Notes: generated by a model not told the origin, from the letters alone. A stretch of DNA of 64,000 nt from Pantoea sp. A4 (GCF_000295955.2 NZ_ALXE01000039.1:62001-126000); one strand, 5' to 3'. Counted from the stretch's first letter, positions 9,281 through 18,441 are shown. Made by a program: numbers and translations.

Positions 9281-9381
9281 ACACTGTACTCAGAGCAGGC
9301 AAGTCGCCTGCTCAAAGATTATAGGGCGTGACCACGTTCACTTTTGAGAAGGCTTCTGTGTGCAGCGTTACAGGTAGAAAG

Positions 9382-9445
9382 CCATCTTTTCTTCAAAGGG
9401 TACTCCCACCGAAAGAGGTGGGAGTACCCTTTGAAGAAAAGATGG
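9382..9445. repeat. 64-bp perfect palindrome (29-bp arms, 6-nt loop)
   Basis: Arms at 9382-9410 and 9417-9445 are exact reverse complements around the loop GAAAGA. It lies between two convergent genes and next to an ordinary terminator hairpin. The stem is far longer than a normal terminator needs and has no T-tract at its base. It could be a bidirectional terminator, a small mobile hairpin element or a protein-binding site. The function is unknown. Confidence 0.9.
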
Positions 9446-9465
9446 ATGCAGTGACACTCTGAAAG

Positions 9466-9492
9466 GAAAAAACCTCGCCGTTAACGGCGAGG
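9466..9492 (-). terminator. rho-independent terminator of the pxp operon
   Basis: Stem CCTCGCCG / CGGCGAGG with TTAA loop. Six A residues on the plus strand become a T-tract on the minus strand. It lies 8 bp after the pxpA stop. Confidence 0.85.
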
Positions 9493-9499
9493 CTCAGCG

Positions 9500-10270
9500 T
9501 TATTGAGCAAGAACATCGCTGGCCGGAGCGACACTGTTGCCGCTGGCTTCGATTTCACTGCGAATGATGGTCGCAAGTTCGACGGAACCCGGCGTGTCGC
9601 TGTGTACCAGGATAGAGCGCGCACGCAGCGGCAGGTTTTCACCCTCATAGGTGGTGACGCTGCTGGTCTGGAGAAACTGTCGCACGCGGGCACGCAGCGT
9701 CGCCTCATCATTGATCACTGCACCTGGCTTGCCGCGTGGGACCAACTGGCCATTCGCCTGATAGGCACGGTCCGCCAGAAACAGCGTCAGACTCCGCAGG
9801 CCTGCTGCGATGGCGGCGCGTTCAATGATGGTGTCCGATTGGGAAAAGATGATGAACGATGCGTCCAGCCGGGCGAGACAGCTCATCACCCGCAGCGCCA
9901 GTGCCTCGTCCCGGTTGATCACATTACCCAGCGCCGCATGGAAGCTAACATGTGCAACCCGCACTCCCTCCGCCGCCGCAATCCCCATCAGGGCACCCAC
10001 CTGATACGCGACCAGTTGGCAAATTTCATCATCGGAGAAAGGGATCTCACGGCGACCAAACCCCTGGCGATCGGGGAAACCCGGGTGTGCGCCGATACCC
10101 ACACCGCGCGCCTTCGCCAGCCGGACCATGTTGGTCATGATGGCAGGATCACCCGCGTGAAAACCGCAGGCGATGTTGGCTGAGGAGACAATATTCATCA
10201 TGGCATCGTCATCACACAGCTGATAAACGCCGAAGCCTTCTCCCATGTCGGAATTCACATCAATTTTCAT
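9500..10270 (-). CDS. pxpA: 5-oxoprolinase subunit A (LamB/YcsF family)
   Basis: 256 aa, as expected for PxpA. It opens with KIDVNSDMGEGFG, the family's hallmark, followed by SSANIACGFHAGDP and GAHPGFPDRQGFGRR. With PxpB and PxpC it forms the ATP-dependent 5-oxoprolinase that converts pyroglutamate to glutamate in the cytoplasm. Two consecutive ATGs (10273 and 10270) follow SD AAGGAA. The second is chosen because spacing is better and it matches the usual MKIDxN start. It is the last gene of the operon, 14 bp after pxpC. Confidence 0.9.
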   Translation of the reverse strand: MKIDVNSDMGEGFGVYQLCDDDAMMNIVSSANIACGFHAGDPAIMTNMVRLAKARGVGIGAHPGFPDRQGFGRREIPFSDDEICQLVAYQVGALMGIAAAEGVRVAHVSFHAALGNVINRDEALALRVMSCLARLDASFIIFSQSDTIIERAAIAAGLRSLTLFLADRAYQANGQLVPRGKPGAVINDEATLRARVRQFLQTSSVTTYEGENLPLRARSILVHSDTPGSVELATIIRSEIEASGNSVAPASDVLAQ

Positions 10271-10284
10271 CATCAGTTTCCTTT

Positions 10285-11271
10285 TTAAGCTCCACAAGCC
10301 TCTCTGAATAGCGGGATCGTGCGTTGAATCCGCTGTAACCAGCGTTCAATCGCCGCACGGGCTTCAATGGCTTGTTGCGCATCACACAGCACCAGTTGAA
10401 TAGACTGGCCTGGCTGTAGCTGTCCCAGACGCCACAAATCCTCTTCTATCACGCAGGCGATTTTCGGATAGCCTCCCGCGGTATTGGCATCACTGAGCTG
10501 AATGATCGGCTCACCGGCTGGCGGGACCTGGATAATGCCGGGGATCAGGCCATAAGAGCGCATCTCAATCACCTTTTCAGGCTGAATCGGCTCACCCGCC
10601 AGCCGATAGCCGGTGCGGTTACTCTGCATGGAGATTTTCCACGGTTGCTGCCAAAAGCGTGCGGCATCCGCAGCGAATAAAGGATATTCACCTGAAGGCA
10701 TCGCACGGATCTGCACCAGCCCCTCAGGATTTCGGCCAAAATCGCACTTAAGCGCCTCGTCGGGTGGCTCAATGCCCACGCCTCCAGCAGGTAACGCGGC
10801 CCCTTGCCGAACGCCTGTAGCAAGACGATCTCCGCGCTGTAGCGGACGACCCGAAAAGCCGCCAAAGCTACCGCGAAGTGCGGTGCTGCGCGAACCCAAA
10901 ACCTGTGGAACATCAATACCCCCGGCGACGCAGAGATAGCTCCGTGCCCCCGTACGTGGAAAACGCAACACCAGTCGCTGGCCCGCTTTTACTTCACATC
11001 CCCACCATGCCGGGAGATCGATGCCATCAAGCTGCGCACGACAATCCGCACCGGTTAACGCTATCGCCGTATCAGTGCGAAAAGTGACGCTAAAAGGAAA
11101 CATCTGGATTTCAATAGCCGCAGCATCCTGCGGGTTGCCCAGTAACAGGTTACCCGCACGGAGTGCCAGCGGGTCCATGACCCCACTGACTGAGACCCCC
11201 AGATGACGCCACTGCGTCCGCCCCAGATCCTGCACCGTGTTCAGTGCGGCACTTTGCTCGATTTCAATCAC
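10285..11271 (-). CDS. pxpC: 5-oxoprolinase subunit C (biotin-dependent carboxyltransferase-like)
   Basis: 328 aa protein of the allophanate hydrolase subunit 2/KipA family. It has the N-terminal TVQDLGRTQWRHLGVSVSGVMD, GNLLLGNP, and SYLCVAGGIDVPQVLGSRST motifs, plus the C-terminal LSDANTAGGYPKIACV. It works with PxpB and PxpA in pyroglutamate opening. Its start overlaps the pxpB stop by ATGA, so the two are translationally coupled, as is usual for this pair. Confidence 0.9.
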   Translation of the reverse strand: MIEIEQSAALNTVQDLGRTQWRHLGVSVSGVMDPLALRAGNLLLGNPQDAAAIEIQMFPFSVTFRTDTAIALTGADCRAQLDGIDLPAWWGCEVKAGQRLVLRFPRTGARSYLCVAGGIDVPQVLGSRSTALRGSFGGFSGRPLQRGDRLATGVRQGAALPAGGVGIEPPDEALKCDFGRNPEGLVQIRAMPSGEYPLFAADAARFWQQPWKISMQSNRTGYRLAGEPIQPEKVIEMRSYGLIPGIIQVPPAGEPIIQLSDANTAGGYPKIACVIEEDLWRLGQLQPGQSIQLVLCDAQQAIEARAAIERWLQRIQRTIPLFREACGA

Positions 11272-11939
11272 AGTTCGATCCTCTCCGGCACAAAGCGAAT
11301 TTTGTCCCCAGGCGCCATCAACGCAGGGATTTCCGCATGGGGATTGAAAACTTCCAGCTCAGCGTAACCAATCGCGTTCCAGCCATTCGGCCCGGTCAAT
11401 ACGGAAACCCCCGCTTGCGGTCCGCCAATGGTGACCGTGCCTTTTAACATATTAAGCGACGGCACTTTTTTTCTCGGGGTTGCGAGCAACGGGTCGAGCC
11501 CATGCAGATAGCCAAAACCTGGCGCACTGCCTACAGCGAACACCGTGTATTGTCCCTGATAGTGGCGGCGAACCACCTCTTCAGCACTCAGGCCCGTGTG
11601 TTCACACACCGCCACCAGGTCTGAAGCATGTTCGCCGCCATACCACACCGGGATCTCAATCAATTTGCCCTGGGGATCTACGGCACGGGCCAGTTGCCAG
11701 TAGTGGCGCAAACTGGCTTCCGTCGACTGCGGATCTGCTGGCGTATGACGGAACAGCACCAGCAAGTTCGTCACACCTGGAATCAACGCTTCAATGTCCT
11801 CACGCTGATTGAGCTGCTGTGCCAGCGACCAGATCCGGCGCTGCGCGGGCAGATCAAAGGCCCCTGGCGCTTCCACCAGCCAGGCACGGCTTCCCATAGT
11901 AGAAAGGCGGACATCCTGATCCTTCATTACAATAGCCAC
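11268..11939 (-). CDS. pxpB: 5-oxoprolinase subunit B (KipI family)
   Basis: About 223 aa. The allophanate hydrolase subunit 1/KipI signature FAVGSAPGFGYLHGLDPLLATPR and the end VAIGGPQ-like stretch (TIGGPQAGVSV) are present, plus the N-terminal GSRAWLVE. The start is uncertain. GTG at 11939 has GGGAG about 9 nt upstream. ATG at 11927 gives a protein four residues shorter. A longer frame to 11993 would overlap the binding-protein gene and has no ribosome site. It is the first pxp gene and follows the solute-binding protein gene by about 37 bp. Confidence 0.87.
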   Translation of the reverse strand: MAIVMKDQDVRLSTMGSRAWLVEAPGAFDLPAQRRIWSLAQQLNQREDIEALIPGVTNLLVLFRHTPADPQSTEASLRHYWQLARAVDPQGKLIEIPVWYGGEHASDLVAVCEHTGLSAEEVVRRHYQGQYTVFAVGSAPGFGYLHGLDPLLATPRKKVPSLNMLKGTVTIGGPQAGVSVLTGPNGWNAIGYAELEVFNPHAEIPALMAPGDKIRFVPERIEL

Positions 11940-11976
11940 TGGCAATCGCTCCCGTGTGCAGACACACTCATTAGTT

Positions 11977-12816
11977 CTATTCCAGTGGTTCAAACTTCAG
12001 ACTGGACAAAGGTTGTACGCGATCTTCACGTACCATTTTGTATTCGGTATTGGGCCCAATCCAGGTATTCCAGATGGAATCGATGGTGCCTGCATCATCC
12101 ATCGCTTTCAGGCTGGCATTGACGCTGGTCAGCAACGATTCTTCCCCTTTTTTCATGCCAATGCCAATCGGCTCCAGCGCCATCGGTTCTTTCGCCATTG
12201 CCAGCTCAATACCGTCTTTTTTCGCCTGGGTAATCAGTTTGATCGCCGTCATGGTATTGGTCACAAAGCCCACGGACTTATTCTGCTCAAGGGCGAGGAA
12301 GCCGGAAGCGGTATCCTGGAAGGTGACCGCTTTGCCCCCTTTCAGCCCAATCGACTGCTCAGAGGTGGTGCCTTTTGTCGCGCTGATGCGTTTGCCTTTA
12401 AAGTAACTCAGCGGTTGGTCGGCATTTGCCTGCTTGACTAACAGCATTTCCTTAGCGATGTAGTACGGGTCGCTGAACTGAATCTGGCTGCCACGGGTTT
12501 TGGTGTAAGCCAGATTGGCGATCAACACGTCTGCCCGTCCTGTGGCAATCACCGCGATGCGTGCTTCCACAGAGGTTGGCATCAGCTGTAATTTCACGCC
12601 CATTTGCTTCGCCAGCGCCGTACAAAGATCAACATCCATACCCACCAGTTGACGCGTTTGTGGATCGGGTGAAGAGAACGGGGGAACATCCGAGTAGACT
12701 GCGCAACGCAATTCTCCGCGAGCCTTAATATCTGACAGCATATCCGCTTTAACCGCAGTGACCGTCAGCAGCGCTGGTAATGCCAGTGCCAGATAAGAGA
12801 GCGTTTTTATTCTCAT
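11977..12816 (-). CDS. amino acid ABC transporter substrate-binding protein
   Basis: 279 aa with a clear signal peptide (MRIKTLSYLALALPALL, cleavage near VKA/DM) and the family-3 solute-binding fold. Visible pieces are LRCAVYSDVPPFSSPD, VGMDVDLCTALAKQMGV, FSDPYYIAKEMLLV and FVTNTMTAI. It is periplasmic and should deliver ligand to the permease/ATPase set at 3217-5421, which lacks its own binding protein. Its position at the head of pxpB-pxpC-pxpA suggests that 5-oxoproline or a close amino acid is the ligand (inferred). Its promoter should lie in the 289-bp gap to the divergent EamA gene. Confidence 0.88.
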   Translation of the reverse strand: MRIKTLSYLALALPALLTVTAVKADMLSDIKARGELRCAVYSDVPPFSSPDPQTRQLVGMDVDLCTALAKQMGVKLQLMPTSVEARIAVIATGRADVLIANLAYTKTRGSQIQFSDPYYIAKEMLLVKQANADQPLSYFKGKRISATKGTTSEQSIGLKGGKAVTFQDTASGFLALEQNKSVGFVTNTMTAIKLITQAKKDGIELAMAKEPMALEPIGIGMKKGEESLLTSVNASLKAMDDAGTIDSIWNTWIGPNTEYKMVREDRVQPLSSLKFEPLE

Positions 12817-13105
12817 ACTGATTTCCCCGTTGTTAAAAGTCGCGCAACGGCTGCGCGGTCATTAATTTCGCTGTGTGCATCGTTTTCTCGATGTTTTGCG
12901 ACTATATCCGCTTTGCCTGAAGCCGGGTAAGAGGTTAAGCCTGTTGGCAGATAGGGGATTTATATGACTGCCCGGCGTGATAAGGAAAGGCTATCCAACC
13001 ACAACAAAATTATCTTATCGGGCACCTGCTGTTGCGCTCTAAGGTAGGCCTTCACTGGCTGACATCACGCTCCGTCGAGCCATCACGCGAATGAAAGGTA
13101 CTCAC

Positions 13106-14026
13106 ATGAATCCCCGTCTTGGTATTTCCCTGAAAGTGCTGGCGACGCTCTGCGCCACATTAATGCTGGCCTGTGTTAAAGGGTTACAAGGCAGCATACC
13201 AACCGGCGAAGTGATCTTTTTCCGTTCTTTCTTTGCCCTGATCCCGCTGTTGATTTGGTTAAAAATTCAGGGTGACGTGATTGAAAGTATCAAAACCAAA
13301 AACCTGTTTGGTCACTTGATTCGGGGCTTTTCCGGGACCGGTGGCATGTACTTTAACTATCTGGCGCTGGTGTATATTTCATTGGCCGATGCCACAGCCA
13401 TTAGCTACGCCGCGCCATTGTTCACCGTTATCATGGCCGCCTTGCTGTTGAAGGAAACCGTGCGCTTTACTCGCTGGCTCGCCGTGGTGGTGGGGTTCAG
13501 TGGGATTATTATTATGCTTTCCGCCAGCCTCACCGCTGACGGAGGACTATTCTCCTCCACAGGGGCACAGTCTGGGGCCGCGCTGGGCGCTGCTTTCGGG
13601 ATTATTGCCGCGATTTGTACCGCCACCTCCAATATTCAAATCCGTTTTCTCAATGGCGTGGAAAAACCCGGTGCGATTGTGTTCTATTTCTCTCTGATGA
13701 CCACATTCATTGGCCTGGCGAGCTGGGTATTCGGCTGGAAGATGCCTTCCACTCTGCAACTGGTGCTGTTGATTGGCTGCGGCTTATTTGGTGGGCTGGC
13801 GCAGATTCTGGTCACGCTTAGCCTGCGCTACAGCGACGCTTCCCTGCTGGCACCGTTTGATTATACGACCCTGGTCTGGTCAATGATCATTGGGTACTTG
13901 TTCTTGCACAACCTGCCAGCGTCTACCACGCTGATGGGCGCAGCCATTGTGGCACTGGCAGGTATCTTTGCTGTCTGGAGCGATAAACGTCAGCGTCGTG
14001 CGGCGATTTTGCGCGCCAGTTCGTAA
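13106..14026 (+). CDS. EamA/DMT-family transporter
   Basis: 306 aa with ten hydrophobic segments arranged as two EamA repeats. The N-terminal half has ACVKGLQGSIPTGEVIFFRS and ADATAISYAAPLFTVIMAALLLKE, and the C-terminal half has SLLAPFDYTTLVWSMIIGYL. These drug/metabolite transporters usually export amino acids or other metabolites across the inner membrane. The substrate here is unknown. The start is ATG 13106, with AAAGG 7 nt upstream. A start five codons earlier is unsupported. It converges on the LysE gene with a 5-bp gap. Confidence 0.85.
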   Translation: MNPRLGISLKVLATLCATLMLACVKGLQGSIPTGEVIFFRSFFALIPLLIWLKIQGDVIESIKTKNLFGHLIRGFSGTGGMYFNYLALVYISLADATAISYAAPLFTVIMAALLLKETVRFTRWLAVVVGFSGIIIMLSASLTADGGLFSSTGAQSGAALGAAFGIIAAICTATSNIQIRFLNGVEKPGAIVFYFSLMTTFIGLASWVFGWKMPSTLQLVLLIGCGLFGGLAQILVTLSLRYSDASLLAPFDYTTLVWSMIIGYLFLHNLPASTTLMGAAIVALAGIFAVWSDKRQRRAAILRASS

Positions 14027-14031
14027 CCGCT

Positions 14032-14664
14032 TTAGCTTTTACCTTGTAACACCATTCTGATCGCCAGGGCCGCCAGTACCGACCCCATGACATAACGCTG
14101 CGCCTGCTGCCAACCTGGGCGCATCACCAGAAACGCCGCGATAGTGCCCGCCAACAGCACAATCAAGGCGTTCACAGAGAGGCTAATGGCAATTTGCGTG
14201 ATCCCCAGCGCGAGAGACTGCGTCAGGACACTGCCATGATCGGGGGTTAAAAACTGCGGCAGCAGGGAGAGATACATCACGGCAATTTTCGGGTTCGCCA
14301 GGTTGGTCAGAAAGCCCATGGTAAACAGCTTCCTACCAGAGTCTTCTGACAGCTCGCGCAGCGTAAAAAGGGATTTCCCGCCGGGTTTCACCGCTCCCCA
14401 GGCCAGATAGAGCAAATAGCCCGCACCAGCGAAGCGTAAGACGTCCCAGGCATAGGGGATCGCGAACAAAAAGGCAGTAATACCGAACGCGGCGCAGAGC
14501 ATGTAGAACACAAAGCCCAAGGCCACCCCACCCAGCGAAATCAACCCGGCTTTTTTCCCCTGACACAGGGCGCGTGAAATAAGGTAAATCATGTTCGGGC
14601 CGGGGGTTAATACCATGCCCAATGAAACCAGGCCAAAGGTGAGCAGATGCGTAAGTTCAGGCAA
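14032..14664 (-). CDS. LysE/RhtB-family amino acid exporter
   Basis: 210 aa, standard for RhtB/LysE exporters, with about six transmembrane segments. The family motif PGPNMIYLISRALCQGKKAGLISLGGVALG sits near the N-terminus, and NPKIAVMYLSLLPQF is in the middle. It probably exports an amino acid or homoserine-like compound. The start codon is TTG at 14664, supported by GAGGGAA 6-7 nt upstream, because no in-frame ATG fits. It is convergent with the EamA gene. Confidence 0.87.
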   Translation of the reverse strand: MPELTHLLTFGLVSLGMVLTPGPNMIYLISRALCQGKKAGLISLGGVALGFVFYMLCAAFGITAFLFAIPYAWDVLRFAGAGYLLYLAWGAVKPGGKSLFTLRELSEDSGRKLFTMGFLTNLANPKIAVMYLSLLPQFLTPDHGSVLTQSLALGITQIAISLSVNALIVLLAGTIAAFLVMRPGWQQAQRYVMGSVLAALAIRMVLQGKS

Positions 14665-14820
14665 AACTTAATTCCCTCAAGTTATTTATGCCAGTGTTCG
14701 GGCAGTTTTCCCATGGCAGAGATGAAAACCATTCAGCCATGCTTATCAATGGCGCTCTTTATACTCCATTCCTGTTACGTCAGCCACACTCCCCATAGGT
14801 AAAGTGTGGTCTTGCGCAAG

Positions 14821-16191
14821 TTATTCCGGTAGCACCAACGTAAAACAGGTTACACCCTGCTCACTCTTCACCTCACAACGCCCCTGATGCAATTGCATAA
14901 TGCTGGCAACAATCGATAAGCCGAGGCCACTGCCGTGGGTAGAGAGCTGACGTGAATCATCTGCACGCCAGAAACGGTCAAACAGACGTTCCTGTGCGGA
15001 GAGCGCTAAAGTAGGGCCAAGATTCTCCACGCTGATGGCATGAAGATGATTAAACACGCGAACCTCGGTTCCCTCCGTGCCGTAGCGCAGCGCGTTGGAC
15101 AACAAATTAGCCAGCGCGCGCCGCAGCAGATCCGCATCGGCGTTGACGGTTCCCTGCAAATTGACCTGCAAAGTCATCTGCCGCTCTTCTGCGATGCCCT
15201 CAAAATAGTCCGCCAATACCTGCCCCAACGCGGCCAGATCGAGGGATTGAATAGTGATTGCCTGACGCGGATCTTCAGCTCTGGCCAGGAACAGCATGTT
15301 ATCGATCATGCGAGACATCCGTTCCAGCTCTTCATAATTAGAGCCGAGCAGCGCCTGGTAGTCAGGCACGCTGCGATCCTGACTCAGTGCAACTTCCGTT
15401 TGTCCCAGCAGCGTATGTACCGGCGTACGCAGATCGTGTGCCATGTCCGCAGAGACCTGGCTCAACCGCTGGAAGCCGTTTTCCAGCCGCGTCAGCATCT
15501 GATTAATCGCCACCACCAGCGGTTGCAACTCCTGCGGTAAATTATCCGGCTGGAAACGGTAAGCCAGTTGCCGCACGTCAATGGCGGCGGTGGTATGCGC
15601 CACGTCGTGCAAAGTGCGCAGTGAGTAACGCACCAGCAACCAGGCGGCCAGCATGACAATCAGCGTTGCCAGCGCAGTCAGCCCCACAATCTGTTGTCGG
15701 TAGCTCGCCAGCGTTGCCGTACGTTCTGTCATCAAACGACCGGTAATAATTTCGATATCTCCGATCCCATCCTGGGTGGAAGCCAGCGCAGCGGCAGCAA
15801 TAAAGGGGGTCCCGTCTGCGGCATACTTATGGCTGACAGCGGCCAGCGTGAGCGGCTTATTGGCGGCCACGGGGGTAATGTGCGGAATAGTCCTTTTGCC
15901 CGGATTGACCTCAATTAAGGGAGGATGGTGGGGAAAACGCAGCACCAGCAGAGATTCGGTGTTGCCCAGCATGTTGGCAAACAATCCCGGTTTTTGCTGA
16001 ATCATCTGCACAGCATCTTCATTCCCCAGCAGGGTGCGGACTTGATCCAGCCGCGTCACCAGCGCACCGTCATCGCGTTGTTCAATTTGCCGTGCCAGCG
16101 AGTGATAGAGCACGATGCCGCTTAATGCCATCACGGCTACCACCACCAGCGCCAGCATCAGTGAGAGGCGCAGCGTGAGTGAGCGTTTCAT
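14821..16191 (-). CDS. CusS-like heavy-metal-type sensor histidine kinase
   Basis: 456 aa inner-membrane kinase. There is a transmembrane segment near residues 8-30, a periplasmic domain to about 165, a second transmembrane segment at about 168-190 and a HAMP region. The H-box is ADMAHDLRTPVHTLL with His252, and the C-terminal ATPase domain has NLLSNALRYG and GSGLGLSIV. Length and layout match the CusS/CopS heavy-metal sensor group, but the actual signal is unknown and no copper genes are nearby. Its start overlaps the response-regulator stop by ATGA. Confidence 0.88.
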   Translation of the reverse strand: MKRSLTLRLSLMLALVVVAVMALSGIVLYHSLARQIEQRDDGALVTRLDQVRTLLGNEDAVQMIQQKPGLFANMLGNTESLLVLRFPHHPPLIEVNPGKRTIPHITPVAANKPLTLAAVSHKYAADGTPFIAAAALASTQDGIGDIEIITGRLMTERTATLASYRQQIVGLTALATLIVMLAAWLLVRYSLRTLHDVAHTTAAIDVRQLAYRFQPDNLPQELQPLVVAINQMLTRLENGFQRLSQVSADMAHDLRTPVHTLLGQTEVALSQDRSVPDYQALLGSNYEELERMSRMIDNMLFLARAEDPRQAITIQSLDLAALGQVLADYFEGIAEERQMTLQVNLQGTVNADADLLRRALANLLSNALRYGTEGTEVRVFNHLHAISVENLGPTLALSAQERLFDRFWRADDSRQLSTHGSGLGLSIVASIMQLHQGRCEVKSEQGVTCFTLVLPE

Positions 16192-16862
16192 TGGGTATCT
16201 TCGCAGCGATAACCCACGCCGTGTACGGTATGGATAACAGGGTGAGCAAAAGGCTCATCAATTTTTTGCCGTAACCGCCTGACAGCCACATCCACCACAT
16301 TGGTATCACTGTCAAAGTTCATATCCCAGACGCGTGAGGCGATGATCGTGCGCGTTAACACCTCACCAGGATGCTGCATAAACAGCAGCAGCAGGTTGAA
16401 CTCTTTATTGGTGAGATCGATACGCTGACCCGCGCGCTCAACCCGACGTCGGGCTACATCCAGTTGCAGATCCTGTATTGTCAGCATATCAGGCCGCTTA
16501 AGCTGACTGCCCCGCCGCAATAAAGTGCGCACCCGCGCCAGGAGTTCGGCAAAGGAGAACGGTTTCACCAGATAATCATCGGCTCCGGTCTCCAGACCTT
16601 TGATGCGATCTTCCAGCGTGCCTTTTGCCGTCAGAAAGATCACCGGGGTTTGCACTTTATTGTGTAATTGAGCCATCACTTCCCAGCCATTCAGCCCCGG
16701 CATCATCACATCCAGCAAAATCAGGTCATAGTGATGCTCAAGCGCGTAGAACAGGCCATCCTGACCATTGTCGGCTACATCCACCACGTAACCCGCTTCT
16801 GTCAGGCCGTGGCGCATGTATTCGCGCGCTTTCGCTTCGTCTTCTATGACCAGAATTTTCAT
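16188..16862 (-). CDS. OmpR-family response regulator (CusR-like)
   Basis: 224 aa. The receiver domain starts MKILVIEDEAKAREYMRHGL, with phospho-acceptor Asp51 in LILLDVMMPG and Lys in the PFSFAELLAR region. It is followed by a winged-helix DNA-binding domain with NKEFNLLLLFMQHPGEVLTR and VVDVAVRRLRQKID. It pairs with the overlapping histidine kinase. A longer reading frame to 16961 overlaps the hydrolase gene and is rejected in favour of the canonical MKILVIED start. Confidence 0.92.
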   Translation of the reverse strand: MKILVIEDEAKAREYMRHGLTEAGYVVDVADNGQDGLFYALEHHYDLILLDVMMPGLNGWEVMAQLHNKVQTPVIFLTAKGTLEDRIKGLETGADDYLVKPFSFAELLARVRTLLRRGSQLKRPDMLTIQDLQLDVARRRVERAGQRIDLTNKEFNLLLLFMQHPGEVLTRTIIASRVWDMNFDSDTNVVDVAVRRLRQKIDEPFAHPVIHTVHGVGYRCEDTQ

Positions 16863-16875
16863 GGTTGCTCCAGTA

Positions 16876-17628
16876 TCAAGGTAAGGCGTGTTGTGCCGCT
16901 TGTTCAATAAGTGCTGCCACCTCACGCGGATGGGACTCATACACTGAGTGGCTGGCACCACTGATTTCCACAGTATGGCTGTGCGCGCGTTTTGCGTACA
17001 TCCGCTCCAGATCAGGATTAATGATTTTGTCTGCCTTCGCTACCATGTACCAGCTCGGTTTGGTTTTCCATGCCGGGTCAGGAATATTGGCCGTAAAGAC
17101 GCTCGCCGAAGTGGGCATTTGCGCGTGCGCTTCAAAATCAGCCTGAGCGGCAGGTAAATCTGCGGCAAAATCAGCGTGATAATTCTCCGGCGCAATGGTC
17201 AGGAAGCCGTCGGGAGATTTCGCAAACGGGTGCGCACTGTTGGGGTATTTTTTACCGTTGATCGCTTCGGTTTCCCCCTGATCCAGCGCATGTGCGGCGA
17301 TGTACACCAGTCCGGCAACGTGAGAGTCATTACCCGCCTCGGTGATAATAGCACCGCCGTAACTGTGGCCGACCAGGATGGCCAGGCCATTCTGTTGATC
17401 GAGGATACGTTTGGTTGCCGTCACATCTTCAGCGAAGCTGGTCAGCGGTTCCTGCACCAGCGTCACGTGGTAACCGTCATGCGTCAGGCGATCGTACACC
17501 GGACGCCAGCCCGCTCCGCCAACAAATGCGCCGTGCACCAGCACGATATTTTTAACGGGTTGCGCCTGGGCAACGCCCATCAATCCCAGCAACAGACCAG
17601 CGGCCGCAGCGATACGTGAATATTTCAT
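16876..17628 (-). CDS. secreted alpha/beta hydrolase
   Basis: 250 aa with an N-terminal signal peptide (MKYSRIAAAAGLLLGLMGVAQA, cleavage after AQA). It then has the alpha/beta-hydrolase elements NIVLVHGAFVGGAGW (oxyanion region), nucleophile elbow GHSYGG and a C-terminal SGASHSVYESHP with the catalytic His. This resembles the salicylate-esterase/AB_hydrolase_6 group of periplasmic hydrolases. It ends 13 bp before the response regulator, so hydrolase, regulator and kinase probably form one operon. A link between the hydrolase product or substrate and the kinase signal is plausible but unproven. Confidence 0.82.
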   Translation of the reverse strand: MKYSRIAAAAGLLLGLMGVAQAQPVKNIVLVHGAFVGGAGWRPVYDRLTHDGYHVTLVQEPLTSFAEDVTATKRILDQQNGLAILVGHSYGGAIITEAGNDSHVAGLVYIAAHALDQGETEAINGKKYPNSAHPFAKSPDGFLTIAPENYHADFAADLPAAQADFEAHAQMPTSASVFTANIPDPAWKTKPSWYMVAKADKIINPDLERMYAKRAHSHTVEISGASHSVYESHPREVAALIEQAAQHALP

Positions 17629-17776
17629 GATCTACTCCTCATTGGTTGGATGTGATGAGGATAGGCGCGCGCCACTGACAGCGGCATGAGGCAGTTATGA
17701 CAAAAGAATGACAGAGGTCCAGGAAGGGAATGGTCAAGGCATCAGCTTTTCGTGTTGTTGATGCCTGCGATGATCA

Positions 17777-18190
17777 TTACTGAGTGAGCTGTGGGATCAG
17801 CGGCAGTAAATGATTTTCGGTTAAGGGTGCCAGCGGAACCTGACGACCGTCGTCTGCCGGATACCACATGACTTCGGCTATTTCAGCGGCGGGAACAAAA
17901 TCTTTTTTATCCGTCCGCAGATGATAGATCTCCGCGATCACCTCGCAGCCCGGCTCATTAATGGCGCTGTCGCTGAATTTCCCCAGGTAGAACAGGTCAT
18001 CGGAGGTGATGCTCACCGCCAACTCCTCAGCTAACTCACGCACCAGCGCGGCGGTAGCGGTTTCGCCTGTGTCTATCTTCCCGCCCGGCTGCATAAAGTG
18101 CGTGGTGTTCTGTTTTCTCACCAGCAAGCAACGCCCTGCTGTATCGGTAATAATCGCCGCCGCTATATGAATCTGTTTGTCTGCGCTCAT
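17777..18190 (-). CDS. NUDIX hydrolase
   Basis: 137 aa single Nudix domain. The Nudix box GGKIDTGETATAALVRELAEELAV has the G-x5-E-x7-RE-x2-EE pattern that binds Mg2+ and hydrolyses nucleoside diphosphates linked to another moiety. The N-terminus IHIAAAIITDTAGRCLLVRK is typical. The substrate cannot be deduced. The gene stands alone between the hydrolase operon and the divergent LysR gene. Confidence 0.88.
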   Translation of the reverse strand: MSADKQIHIAAAIITDTAGRCLLVRKQNTTHFMQPGGKIDTGETATAALVRELAEELAVSITSDDLFYLGKFSDSAINEPGCEVIAEIYHLRTDKKDFVPAAEIAEVMWYPADDGRQVPLAPLTENHLLPLIPQLTQ

Positions 18191-18441
18191 GTTTTCCTCA
18201 ACCTTAGATCATCATCTGCCTTGCCTGGCACCGGGAGCAGTATACGTCTCTCACTGCGGCCAGAGAATAATTGACAGTATCCGCCAACTTTAGCGGTTGT
18301 TGGATCGAATTCAGAAGATTCCTTGAGCGTAGGTTTTAGCAGGAATCGGGGGATTATCCCGCTGAGAACCGAGGAACTGGGACCGCCAATCTGCTATGCT
18401 TTCCGCCATCGCATATCGCTTTCCCATCACCAGGCAACTAC

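Noticed and set aside
9129..9480. Possible insertion-sequence end at the long palindrome
   Set aside because: No transposase, target-site duplication or second terminal repeat is seen nearby.
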